Of a stretch of 64,000 nucleotides of DNA, positions 1 through 8,590 are shown piece after piece. Below the pieces are notes generated by a model. The model made no database searches. It was not told the origin of the DNA and saw only the letters and a program-made list of their open reading frames with translations. A program made the translations under genes and the position numbers. The first letter of the stretch is position 1. The number at the start of each line of letters is the position of its first letter. Origin of the DNA: Symbiodinium natans (lineage: Eukaryota > Sar > Dinophyceae > Suessiales > Symbiodiniaceae); assembly GCA_905221605.1 (NCBI GenBank), contig CAJNDS010000813.1, forward strand, positions 518,501 through 582,500, given 5' to 3'.

Positions 1-674
1 CAGGTGCTCCTCATGGTGTGGAACCCCAGAGTTTGGGGCGTTTGGTGTTTAGGGTTTAGGGTTTGGGGTTTAGGGTTTGGGGTTTAGGGTTGTGGAGGTT
101 TTGGGCTTTAGGGTTTGGGGTTTAGGGTTTCGGGTTTAGGGTTGTGGGGTTCAAGGTTGGGGTTTGGGGTTTAGGGTTTAGGGTTTCAGGTTTGGGGTTT
201 GTTTAGGGTTTGGGGATTATAGGGTTTAGGGTTCATGGGGTGTAGGGTTTCGGGTTTGGGGTTTGAAGTTGAGAGTGCAGGGTGTAGGGTTCAGGGTTTT
301 GGAGTTTAGGGTCAGGGTTTGGGGTTGAGGGTTTAGGGTTTGCGGTTTCAGGGTTTAGGGTTTGTGGGTTTTAGGGTTTAGGGTTTGGGTTTTGGGGTTT
401 AGGGTTTGGGGTTTAGGGTGTGGGTTTGGTGTTAAGGGTCTTGGGGTTTTGGGCTTAGGGTTTGGAGTTTAGGGTTTGGGGTTTATGCATCAGGGCTCAG
501 CACGCGTACACTTAAGCGCCACCGTCCCTAAACCTTATCGACCCAACAACCCACACCCTATCAACCAAACCCAACACAAACCTAAACCCTAAACCCTAAA
601 CCCTAAACCCTAAACCCTAAACCCTAAACCCTAAACCCTAAACCCTAAACCCTAAACCCTAAACCCTTTTGCAG
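1..674. repeat. Telomere-type repeat tract
   Basis: Degenerate TTTAGGG and TTTGGGG units fill 30-480, a short unique block lies at about 485-580, and a clean CCCTAAA array runs from about 580 to 668. The switch from G-rich to C-rich orientation within one tract is the pattern seen inside the assembled introns further right. The tract ends in a pyrimidine-rich stretch and GCAG that could be a 3' splice site. The first 25 bases are unique and may be the end of an upstream exon; this cannot be tested here. Confidence 0.8.
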
Positions 675-749
675 GCATCCTTCGTTTCCCTGGGGCCGCA
701 AATCATGCAACCCCTTGAGCCCGAGCCATATAAAACCTTTTGGCTTCGG
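675..749 (+). CDS. Candidate exon, unknown protein
   Basis: This 25-codon block is open from an acceptor-like TTTTGCAG to a donor that is the repeat itself (CGG followed by GTTTAGGG). It reads ASFVSLGPQIMQPLEPEP and onwards. It has no recognised domain. In GC-rich DNA an open frame of this length is common by chance, so the support is only the combination of frame, acceptor and repeat-derived donor. It may belong to the cyclase gene far downstream. Confidence 0.35.
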
Positions 750-1496
750 GTTTAGGGTTTAGGGTTTAGGGTTTAGGGTTTAGGGTTTAGGGTTCGGGGT
801 TTCGGGTTTAGGATTGAAGGTTATGCCGGAATCCCAGAGTTTGGGGCGTTTGGTGGTTAGGGTTGGGAGTTTGGGGTTTAGGGTTTGGGGTTAAGGGTTT
901 AGGGTTTGGGGTTTACGATTTGGGGTTTAGGATTTGGGGTTTAGGGTTGTGGAGGTTTTGGGATTAGGGTTTGGGTTTAGGGTTCGGGTTTAGGGTTGTG
1001 GGGTTCAAGGTGGGGGTTCACGGTTTAGGGTTTAGGATTGAAGGTTATGTAGGGCTTCCCCTTACGCAGCCGGAACCCAGAAAGCCGTAAACCCTGTCAG
1101 CTCTAAACCCGATAAGTCCTGTGAGCTTTATAGCGCCACCATGTAACTCCGCAAACCCTACGTTCCCTATAAGTCTCACGTGCCTAGAAGCCATATTTCC
1201 CAAAACCCAAAACACTCCAAACCCCATAAGCCCTAATTAAACCCGACCCCATGCACCCTACACCCTACACCCTACACCCTACACCCTACACCCTAAACCC
1301 TAAACCCTAAACCCTAAACCCTAAACCCTAAACCCTAAACCCTAAACCCTAAACCCTAAACCCCAAACCCTAAACCCTAAACCCTAAACCCTAAACCCAA
1401 AATCTAAACCCTAAACCCCAAACCCCAAAATCTAAGCCCTAAACCCTAAACCCTAAACCCCAAAATCTAAGCCCTAAACCCTAAACCCTTACCCAG
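750..1496. repeat. Telomere-type repeat tract between two open blocks
   Basis: G-rich TTTAGGG units begin immediately at 750 and dominate to about 1040. A unique stretch follows (1042-1250). C-rich CCCTACA/CCCTAAA arrays then run from about 1253 to 1488 and end at ACCCAG. G-rich at the donor side and C-rich at the acceptor side matches the confirmed cyclase introns. Confidence 0.75.
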
Positions 1497-1590
1497 GCTG
1501 GGGCGACCCTCTTCGACCTCTTCCACATGGAGCACACGAGAGCTTGGGAGGTGAAGGCCTGCGCCACCCCTTTGCGCGCCCACTTATGGG
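1497..1590 (+). CDS. Candidate exon, unknown protein
   Basis: An open block of 31 codons plus one base follows TTACCCAG and ends at GTTTAGGG. The reading begins AGATLFDLFHMEHTRAWE. It has the amphipathic look of real protein and both borders fit the splice pattern of the window, but no family is recognised. Chance is not excluded. Confidence 0.4.
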
Positions 1591-3138
1591 GTTTAGGGTT
1601 TAAGGTTTAGGGTTTAGGGTTTAGGGTTTAGGGTTTAGGGCTTGGGGTTTGGGGTTTAGGGCCTCAAAGGGTTGAGGAGTTTAGGGTTTAGGGTTTAGGG
1701 CCTCAAAGGGTTCAGCTGTTTTTTTCCCCCACCCTCGGTGTGGGGTTGTTAGAGTTTAAACTCAACTCTTCTCCTCGCCCGGAACTCTCCTCGCCCGGTC
1801 TAATCCTCACTCATTTTTGGAGTGCCCAACGCCAAAGTGTCCCTGGAGTGCCCAACTCTAGAGTGTCCCAGCCCAGAGTCTTCAACCCCAGAAGTTTTTT
1901 CTTGGAGTGCCCAACCCCAGAGAGTCCCCGAGTGCCCAGCCCCACAGTCTCCCTGGAGTGCCCAACCCCAGATTTTCTGGAGTGCCCAACCCCAGATTGT
2001 CCCCAGCGCCAGAGTGGAGTGCCCAACCCAGTCTCACTCCGTGCCCAGAGCCCCAGAGTTTCCCGGAGTGCCCAACCCGAGTGGTGCCCAAGCCCAGAGT
2101 GTTTCCCTGCAGTGCCCAATTTAGAGTCTCCCTGAATTGCCCAACCCCAAATTGTCCCTGGAGTGCCCAGCCCCCGAGTGTCCCTGGAGTGCCCAACCCC
2201 AGAGTATCTCTACCAAGAGAGGGTGCGGAGGGTTTAGGGTCTCAAAGGGTTCAGGAGTTTAGGGTTTAGGGTTTGGGGCATCAAGAAGTTCAGGGGTTTA
2301 GGAGTTTAGGGTTCGCTTCAGGAGGGTTTCATAAGTTCATTTAGGGTTCTGGAGGTTAATTCGGAGTTCAGGGTTTTAGCCTAAACCCTAAAGCGCTTTA
2401 GAGGCTTTCGGCTAACAGTTTCGGGTTGAGGGTTTAGGGCCACTCAAATTTCAAGTCTATTCAGGAGGTTAGGGGGTTGAGGGGCCTAATCCCCCAAACC
2501 CTAAACCCTAAACCCCAAATCCCAAAAACCTAAACCCGGGGTGCAAGGGCTGATGCGTTTTGAGCTTTAGGCTTTTTGGGGCTCAGGGTTTTCGGGGGTA
2601 GCGAGTTTCGCGTTTCGGGGTGTAGGAGTTTGGGAGTTTATAGGTTTTAGGAGTTTAGGGTTGGGCTTGCTTCGGGGTTGAGGTGAGTCGTGGTCTAGGA
2701 TTTAGGGTTACCCCGCCCCCTTCAGCAGAGGATTGACGAAGGGGCACCAAGGCTTCCTAATTACAAGCATCATTCAAAGACTTCATATGCGGCCTAAACT
2801 CTAGAACCCTAAGCCCGAAACCTTGAACCCCAAACCCTAAACACTGAAGAGATGTGTTAGGAACTCTGAGCTTGCGCGGCTTGGGCTGGCGGTTTCAGCG
2901 GCTGACAACGTTGGGGTTTAGGGTTTAGGGTTTAGGGTTTAGGGCTACTACTCGACAGATCGAGCGTCGCCCATTTTCCGACTTTGGCCAGCCACGCGCA
3001 GCAGGAGACAATGCCACTAGGGCTTCGCGCCCACAACCCTAAACCCTAAACCCTAAACCCTGAACCCTAAACCCTAAACCCTCAACCCCAAACCCTAAAC
3101 CCTAAACCCTAAAAACCCTAAACCTGGGTGGCTCCTAG
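1591..3138. repeat. Telomere-type tract with three short open blocks
   Basis: TTTAGGG units run 1591-1715 and degenerate units run 2225-2720. Unique blocks at 2729-2785, about 2880-2914 and 2961-3035 each have one open + strand frame bordered by AG upstream, but nothing identifies them as exons. CCCTAAA units at 3035-3125 close the tract. A minisatellite inside it is listed separately. Confidence 0.65.
1812..2215. repeat. Minisatellite, unit about 26 bp
   Basis: Imperfect tandem copies of a unit containing GAGTGCCCAACCCCAGA, with TGTCCCTG spacers, about a dozen in all. Several overlapping frames stay open on both strands because of the repeat; none is a credible gene. Confidence 0.85.
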
Positions 3139-3268
3139 AGCTGACCGGAGCCACAGACGGTCGACGAAGCGCTGGGTCCGGGACAAGACGCCTCGACAAA
3201 AAGCAATTTCAATCCCCGCTACCGCCTTGCACGCACGTGAGCCAGGACGTCAGGGACGCCAAACCTAG
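3139..3268 (+). CDS. Candidate exon, unknown protein
   Basis: An open block follows CCTAG with the frame LTGATDGRRSAGSGTRRLD and continues for about 43 codons to the start of a TTTAGGG array. It is basic and low in hydrophobic residues. No homology is recognised, and the donor position is uncertain. Confidence 0.25.
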
Positions 3269-3652
3269 GGTTGAGGGTTTAGGGTTTAGGGTTTTAGGGT
3301 TTTAGGGTTTAGGGTTTTAGGGTTTAGGGTTTTAGGGTTTTAGGGTTGAGGGTTTAGGGTTTTAGGGTCAGGGTTTAGGGTTTAGGGTTTAGGGTTTAGG
3401 GTTTTAGGGTTTAGGGTTTTCGGGTTTTAGGGTTTAGGGTTTTCGGGTTTAGGGTTTTAGGGTTTAGGGTTTTGCGGGTTTAGGGCTTAGGGTTTAGGGT
3501 TTAGGTTTTAGGGCTTTGTGGTTTAGGGATCTGGCTGGGTTCCCCTCAGTGACCTTGAACAGAAGCCAAGGGAGGAGAACTCTCACTCACCCCTCAACCC
3601 TCAACCCTCCCCCCCCCCCCTTCCCCCTTGTCGCTGCCTGAGCCCCAAAACC

Positions 3653-3712
<60 letters not shown>

Positions 3713-4100
3713 ACCCTAAACCCTAAACCCTAAACCCTAAACCCTAAACCCTAAACCCTACACCCTAAACCCTAAACCCTAAATAGAGAACCCGAATCCC
3801 TAAAACCGAAACCTAAACCCTAAACCCTAAACCCCTAAACCTGAAGCCGCACAGGACAAGGGCTCGGGCTTCATCCCCAACGCCAAGGATGGAGGCCACC
3901 GGCGTGGATGAAACCTTCAGGGTTTAGGGTTTAGGGTTTAGGGTTTAGGAGGGTTTAGGGTTTAGGGTTTAGGAGCGTTTAGGAGGGTTTAGGGTTTAGG
4001 AGGGTTTAGGGTTTAGGGTTTAGGGTTTAGGGTTTAGGGTTTAGGGTTCAGGGCTGAGGGTTCAGGGCGCTTGAGGTTTGAAGGTGGGCCGAAGGTGGGG
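3269..4100. repeat. Telomere-type tract with CCCTCAA variant array
   Basis: TTTAGGG and TTTTAGGG units run 3270-3530. A block at about 3549-3595 has an acceptor-like CCCCTCAG. A homogeneous CCCTCAA array covers about 3590-3715 and switches abruptly to CCCTAAA. Another block at 3857-3920 is followed by TTTAGGG units to 4050. Two short unique blocks here have open + frames but no recognisable product. Confidence 0.75.
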
Positions 4101-4235
4101 GTTTGCGAAACTAGGGGGACCCCTACAATAGACCCCCCCCCCAAGAGAGGATTCCCTTACTACAAGGACCCTAAGAAGGTACCCCTAATCGGGTGCTTCA
4201 GTGTTTTTGAAAGGTTTCAGGGATTGGGGGGTTTT
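4101..4235 (+). CDS. Candidate exon ending at an introner-like element
   Basis: One + frame (including KRGFPYYKDPKK and IGCFSVFERFQ) is open across this block up to the GT that opens the foldback at 4236-4350. Joined in phase across the foldback it continues into an open frame at 4351. There is no recognised family, and the 5' border is uncertain. Confidence 0.3.
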
Positions 4236-4350
4236 GTATGTTCCTTATACTAACAGTCCTTAAAAGGGATTATAGCACCCCCCCCCCTCCCCGCTTATTT
4301 GAATCCTTATTAAGCACTGTTAGTATAAGGGGGAACACCCCAACTTTAGG
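4236..4350 (+). mobile_element. Introner-like foldback, family 1
   Basis: A 115 bp inverted-repeat unit. It starts with GTATGTTCC and TTATACTAACAGTCCTTAA, and the right arm carries the reverse complement (TTAAGCACTGTTAGTATAA then GGGGGAACACCCCAAC), ending in TTTAG. GT and AG sit at its outer ends. Related units occur at 27611, 39300, 45236 and 54703. Confidence 0.7.
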
Positions 4351-4445
4351 GATTCGCATGTTGTTTTCATGTTTATATCTCGGTGATCTGGCTTCGCGCC
4401 TCAGGGTTTGGGGATTTCGGGCCGCAGGGCCCTCCAGTGTCTGAG
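4351..4445 (+). CDS. Candidate exon after introner-like element
   Basis: Two frames are open: IRMLFSCLYLGDLASR, and, in phase with the preceding block, GFACCFHVYISVIWLRASG. The latter is membrane-like. The 3' end is not defined. Support is limited to openness and the position directly after the foldback's AG. Confidence 0.3.
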
Positions 4446-4569
4446 GTTCTTAGGTTCTTAAGGTCGTAGGGCCCCCTCCCTTCCCCATCCCTCCAAAGCT
4501 ACAAAGGTTTAGGGTTTAGGGTTTCGGGTTTAGGGTTTAGGATATGCAATACCCTAAACTCTAACCCAG
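4446..4569. repeat. Short telomere-type tract
   Basis: A few TTTAGGG units at 4505-4540 and then TAACCCAG, an acceptor-like end. Nothing else is seen. Confidence 0.6.
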
Positions 4570-4712
4570 CCATCATGGAGCCGAGAGTGATCCCCTGCGA
4601 AAACAATCCTGGGGATCTCCTCACGTTTGCCCCTGTGATTCTCACCGACAACCATGGTCGCACGCATCGCCTTTGCCTTGGGCAGTGGGGACCACATGAA
4701 CCCGAGCATTGG
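4570..4712 (+). CDS. Candidate exon, 143 bp
   Basis: Among the upstream blocks this is one of the most protein-like. After AACCCAG it is open for 47 codons (IMEPRVIPCENNPGDLLTF, later GRTHRLCLGQWGPHEPEHW) and ends at TGG followed by GTCATATG, where a foldback begins. The frame ends in phase 0 and the next candidate exon at 4927 also opens in phase 0. No family is recognised. Confidence 0.45.
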
Positions 4713-4845
4713 GTCATATGAAGCAGGGTTTATATTACTGTTCTTGGTGGGTGTATTTAAGGTTCATTGTATATACTTGGTGAGAGTGTATATATTGGGT
4801 GTCCTTTTGGGGATACAAGAAATATAAACCCTACTTCATATACCC
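4713..4845 (+). mobile_element. Foldback element at a candidate splice donor
   Basis: The left arm ATGAAGCAGGGTTTATATT is mirrored by AATATAAACCCTACTTCAT on the right with one mismatch. The AT-rich loop contrasts with the GC-rich surroundings. The GT at its left end is the inferred donor of the preceding candidate exon. Its right end is not at an obvious acceptor. Confidence 0.6.
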
Positions 4846-4926
4846 TACCATAATTCCCATTGAAGTATATCAACCATAGGCTCTTTTAGGGGTTCATCTC
4901 GTCCGCACGGTGGGGGGCTGGCTAAG

Positions 4927-5025
4927 TTGGAGCTGCACGCTGACGTCACCAGGACAACGCTTGAGAGCACGATCACACTTGGTCGGGACATGGCCGAGCC
5001 GTGGAAGATGAACACACTCATCTCT
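4927..5025 (+). CDS. Candidate exon
   Basis: The block follows GGCTGGCTAAG and reads LELHADVTRTTLESTITLG, then RDMAEPWKMNTL. It is in phase with the 4570-4712 block. Its 3' border is not fixed because GA and GC dinucleotides that could act as donors occur several times before the CCCTAAA array. No domain is recognised. Confidence 0.4.
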
Positions 5026-5905
5026 AAACCCTAAACCCTAACCCTAAACCCTAAACCCTAAACCCTAAACCCTAAACCCTAAACCCTAAACCCTAAACCC
5101 TAAACCCTAAACCCTAAACCCTAAACCCTAAACCCTAAACCCTAAACCCTAAACCCTGGAGCAGAAGCCCTGCAACCCACAACGTCCTGGGAATTAGGTT
5201 CGGTTCCCGTACAAACTACAAGGCACAAAGCCAAAGCAGGGGCGGGGGCAGTTTTCCATTCCTTGGTCGTCCTAAACCCTAAACCCTAAACCCTAAACCC
5301 TAAACCCTAAACCCTAAACCCTAAACCCTAAACCCTAAACCCTAAACCCTAAACCCTAAACCCTAAACCCTAAACCCTAAACCCTAAACCCCTAAAACCC
5401 CTAAACACCACAACTCACAGAACTCTGAACCACTGAGTCCCTCTACAATAAAGACCCTAAACTCAACGCCCTTCAACCCGCAAACCACCAAACCCGACAA
5501 CCTCCAAAAAACGCCTAAACCCTGCACCTGCCCTGTCCAAAATCCACAAAAACTCACCTTAAACCCTAAAGCGCAAATCCTAGAACCCTGAACCCCAGAC
5601 CCCCTTATTTCCTCTCATTGCCTCCAAATATCAGCACAGGCCGGTTCCAGGTCCTTCTGGGCTGCAGAGCCCTGGCCGCCAGTTGTCCGTTTTGGTACCC
5701 GAAACCCCAACACCCAAAGCCCAAAACAGTGAACCCCCCTAAGCCCAGACCCTCCAAACCCCTAAACCCTACAGTGCCACATCGGTTTCGGGCCTCGGTT
5801 TAGTATTATTATGATTATTATTAGTTTTTTTTTTGAGGGGGGGCTCAGGGTTTGTGTTAGGTGTTGTTGTTCTGGCTGTTTGTTTAAGGGTGCCGTGCTC
5901 TCTAG
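5026..5905. repeat. Clean CCCTAAA arrays with short unique blocks
   Basis: Near-perfect CCCTAAA arrays cover 5026-5157 and 5274-5393. A unique block at 5165-5272 is open (ALQPTTSWELGSVPVQTTR) and another at 5641-5693 ends at GTACCC; both are weak exon candidates. From 5400 to 5800 the repeats decay. A T-run at 5824-5833 precedes a pyrimidine-rich CTCTCTAG. Confidence 0.75.
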
Positions 5906-6039
5906 GGGACCAATTTTAGAGAACTACCCACATTCTATGGTCTGGCCTCGGCAGCGCCCGCATTGCGAGGCCACGTGCGCTGGGAGACCTTTAGGGTGGG
6001 CCGGGCCAGCGGGCGCTCTCAAGGGACTGAAGGAGGGCG
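5906..6039 (+). CDS. Candidate exon abutting the retrotransposon
   Basis: After GTGCTCTCTAG the frame GTNFRELPTFYGLASAAPA stays open to the edge of the LTR at 6040. A donor could be at GTGGGC near 5995. If this is an exon, the retrotransposon sits in or at the edge of the following intron. No family is recognised. Confidence 0.3.
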
Positions 6040-6329
6040 TGAAGTCGACCAGCACTGGACTTGCACTAAGCCAATGCAATCACAGCCCGGTCACGCTGTT
6101 TTACGACTTCGCGAGTTCAAGCACTTGTGCAGCTACGCCTGAGTGCGTCCGGTCGGACCGCACAGCAACCTAAGAGCTACTGTACGAAACTACCGTGCTC
6201 AAAGGCACAAGCTCGGTACTTGAGCCAAAATGTTGGCATTGTTACGAATTGCAAAACTACACATGCAAGGGAAAACAACAAGCTGCACTAGCACTAAGCA
6301 AGCACTCCATGCATGCTTTGACCTGCTCA
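6040..6329 (-). repeat. 3' LTR (left copy)
   Basis: A 290 bp repeat identical by eye to 22744-23033. On the element's strand it begins TGAGCAGGTC and ends GACTTCA. It carries the spliced-leader-like segment at 6219-6232. Confidence 0.93.
6219..6232 (-). other. Spliced-leader remnant in the 3' LTR
   Basis: On the minus strand these bases read CATTTTGGCTCAAG, the last 14 bases of the known 22-nt dinoflagellate spliced leader. The match is in the sense direction of the element. Upstream bases (CAATGCCAA) no longer match the leader fully. Confidence 0.7.
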
Positions 6330-6352
6330 CATTCGCCCCTCAGCCGAGGCTT
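6330..6352 (-). other. Possible polypurine tract
   Basis: On the minus strand the bases directly before the 3' LTR read GAGGGGCGAATG, purine-rich and at the expected place for plus-strand priming. It is short, so this is a positional inference. Confidence 0.35.
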
Positions 6353-7023
6353 CCGGCTCACCAAGAGCTCATAGTGCGTCAAGCACTTCAGCAACGCGGC
6401 AAATGGGGTAGGGCGAGGGTGTCGCGTGCGACTCTGGTAGAGCCCGCACATCATGAGCATTGGCATGCGGCTTGGGCGGCAGCCCGCACTACCAAACGGA
6501 CGCACGACGACAGCAGCCCTCTACGACCCTAAACCACCCCAAGTCGCGAGCGCTCACCTTTGTGCAGGCAGGCGAGGCTCCAGAGTACTGGGCAGGTCTT
6601 TATGCTGCTAGTGCAAAGCTATGGTACAAATGGTACACTGTACACACTACCGGCCCTAAGCTACGGCTACGGCTACTCACCTATCCAGAACTACCCTACG
6701 GGCTACCGGACTCAGCGAGAGCCGCGCACATTGCTTGTGCCGCAGGCAGTGCAGCTCGCACGCGCTTCGGCGAGCGCACTGCCGCGACCAGGACACGGTC
6801 CGCAGCACCTGCAAAAGAGCACCCTCGGCACGAGGGGCCACAGGCAGGGCGGAGGAGAAAAGTGCGGGGAATGCAAAATGGGCAGGTTTCCAACCTGCCG
6901 CGGCTTTTCGCCCGCAGTCAAGCAAAAGAAAGTGCAAAAGGGTTGGCGAAGCAACGTGCCGTGCTGCAACGCCTGCTCTGATAATGCGTGGATGCATACC
7001 ACGCCGCGCCAACTGGCCGCAGC
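6353..7023 (-). other. 3' untranslated part of the retrotransposon
   Basis: This lies between the stop of the PLD-like ORF and the 3' LTR. Open frames exist on both strands but are short, overlap in all frames and show no domain. It is treated as non-coding. Confidence 0.5.
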
Positions 7024-8442
7024 CTACTCGATACCCTGTGGAGCAGTGTTGGGGGCACGAGTGGCGTTGCCAGCAACGTTGGAGCTACTGGCTCGCTCCA
7101 ACTGGGGGCGCATTGCAACCGCCTCATCGAGGGAGAATGCCTCAGCCGACACCCTCTGGAAATCCTCGATGTAGGACTGCGCGACAGGGTGCGTCTTGGG
7201 GACCTCAAGCTTAAGCCCTGCCTCCGCATTGGCTTTGCTGCTCGTGGTAAAATTGAGGCTCCCAATCAGCACCACCGCGCCATCAGGCCGCAGTAGGCAA
7301 AGGGCCTTGGCATGGTGCAGCCCTTGAATCCCGGTGCCTACCTTAGCCCCGCGGCCGTCGCGAGCATAGGCGTCGCGCACGGATGTGCCACAACCCACCT
7401 TCACCTCGGCACCTGCAGCCGCCAAGCGTTTCAACGCTTGCCACTGAAGCTTGGTGCGGTGGCATTGTCCCATGTCGGCGACAATCCGAACGCTCGCGCC
7501 CTTGCCAAGCGACGCTTCGATTGCCTCGATGCAGGATGGGCAATCTAAGCTGTACGCCCGGATGTAGATCACATCCTCTGCTGCTCCAGACCCAAGCAGC
7601 GTTTGGGCGGCCTGAACGTATGGCCCGCCCGCAAGGAATTCCGCTTCTTTGACTGGAGAACTCCTAGCGGGAACTGGGCCCTTGTTCCTCCGGCTGGGTG
7701 TGCGCGCCACAGTGGCAGTGGCGGCACGTTGCACGGAGCCGGACTGTGCGTGGGCTGCGCTCGCTCCATCTGCTGGGGCCGCGGCCAGGTCACGACCCGC
7801 GAGCCCCTGAAAGCAGGAGAGCCCGCGGCTCTTGGCCGCAAGTTGGGAGAAACACCCTTCACTGTTCCCCAAACCCAAAACCACCTTACCCTTAGCTAGG
7901 GCATCGGAGGCGGTACTCCGAATGGAGTCTGTGAGCGCAGGACCCGCGCCTCGCTGGGCCGCGTGCAAAAACCTTAGGGATCGAGCGGTGTCCATTGCGG
8001 CATCGCAATGCCCGCAGCGTCCCTCTGCCAGGTAAGCACGGCAGCCACAGGCAGCTGTCTCCTCCTTGAGGTGCACCCAAACCTTATGGGTCACCCCTTT
8101 CTTGGAGCTCACGACCTCAAACGTCGCTTCGGAGCCAAGGAGTTGAGACAGCCGCGCCCCAGGGGCCGCGGTGTTGCCATGTCGCATATGCGCAATGCGA
8201 TTGGCAACGGCACGACTCACGTACCACAGAACAGCGCCGCACAAAATCACTACTACCAGAGTGATAGCTGTTCCGGCGACCCACACTGGCCCCGTGACCG
8301 ATTTCCTCGACCACGTCGGCCGAAATTGTTGCAACCGCGTGCATAGAGTCCTCGACAACATGCACAGCCCCGCGGTGCAACTGCAAGGCAATCGGCGCCG
8401 ACGCTGCAGCCGCCAGGCCCCACCAGCCGTTGATGTTCCCAT
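7024..8442 (-). CDS. PLD-like nuclease ORF with a membrane segment
   Basis: A 472-codon ORF. Residues 50-85 include a strong transmembrane stretch (GTAITLVVVILCGAVLWYV). A Cys pair cluster (CGC...CGHC) follows at about 130-145. The C-terminal 150 residues match the phospholipase D / Nuc fold with a single HKD-type motif: HHAKALCLL, then GSLNFTTSSKANAEAG. A single HKD motif suggests a dimeric nuclease or phosphodiesterase, as in bacterial Nuc or Zucchini, rather than a lipase. Its true N-terminus is probably in another frame (8117-8590): the first 45 or so residues here look unlike protein while that frame does not. It is the last ORF of the element and could act at a membrane. No mobile-element role is known to me. 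Confidence 0.7.
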   Translation of the reverse strand: MGTSTAGGAWRLQRRRRLPCSCTAGLCMLSRTLCTRLQQFRPTWSRKSVTGPVWVAGTAITLVVVILCGAVLWYVSRAVANRIAHMRHGNTAAPGARLSQLLGSEATFEVVSSKKGVTHKVWVHLKEETAACGCRAYLAEGRCGHCDAAMDTARSLRFLHAAQRGAGPALTDSIRSTASDALAKGKVVLGLGNSEGCFSQLAAKSRGLSCFQGLAGRDLAAAPADGASAAHAQSGSVQRAATATVARTPSRRNKGPVPARSSPVKEAEFLAGGPYVQAAQTLLGSGAAEDVIYIRAYSLDCPSCIEAIEASLGKGASVRIVADMGQCHRTKLQWQALKRLAAAGAEVKVGCGTSVRDAYARDGRGAKVGTGIQGLHHAKALCLLRPDGAVVLIGSLNFTTSSKANAEAGLKLEVPKTHPVAQSYIEDFQRVSAEAFSLDEAVAMRPQLERASSSNVAGNATRAPNTAPQGIE

Positions 8443-8590
8443 TGAGGGCGTGCATCAACCGATTGAGGAGCCCGCGACCCAGGAAAAACGGGGTCCGCGG
8501 CTTCCAGCGGAACACTCGGCGGTGGCCGGGCCGACCCGCACGGGAAGGCTGGGACCCAGCTTGTGCTTGGGCGGGGCTGGAACGCGGCAA
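8117..8590 (-). pseudogene. Overlapping frame, probable N-terminal part of the PLD-like protein
   Basis: In this frame the residues NGNINGWWGLAAAASAPIAL and VVEDSMHAVATISADVVEE look like genuine protein, whereas the same DNA in the two flanking ORFs gives low-complexity Arg/Pro/Ser text. The likely reading is from the Gly/Lys-rich tail of the 1,165-codon ORF into this frame and, near 8300, into the PLD frame. Splicing, frameshifting or two recent indels could explain it. Which one applies cannot be settled from the sequence. Confidence 0.45.

Noticed and set aside
1-5600. A true chromosome end (telomere)
   Set aside because: Arrays are short, occur in both orientations, are full of variants and recur to 55.5 kb, where they lie in assembled introns.
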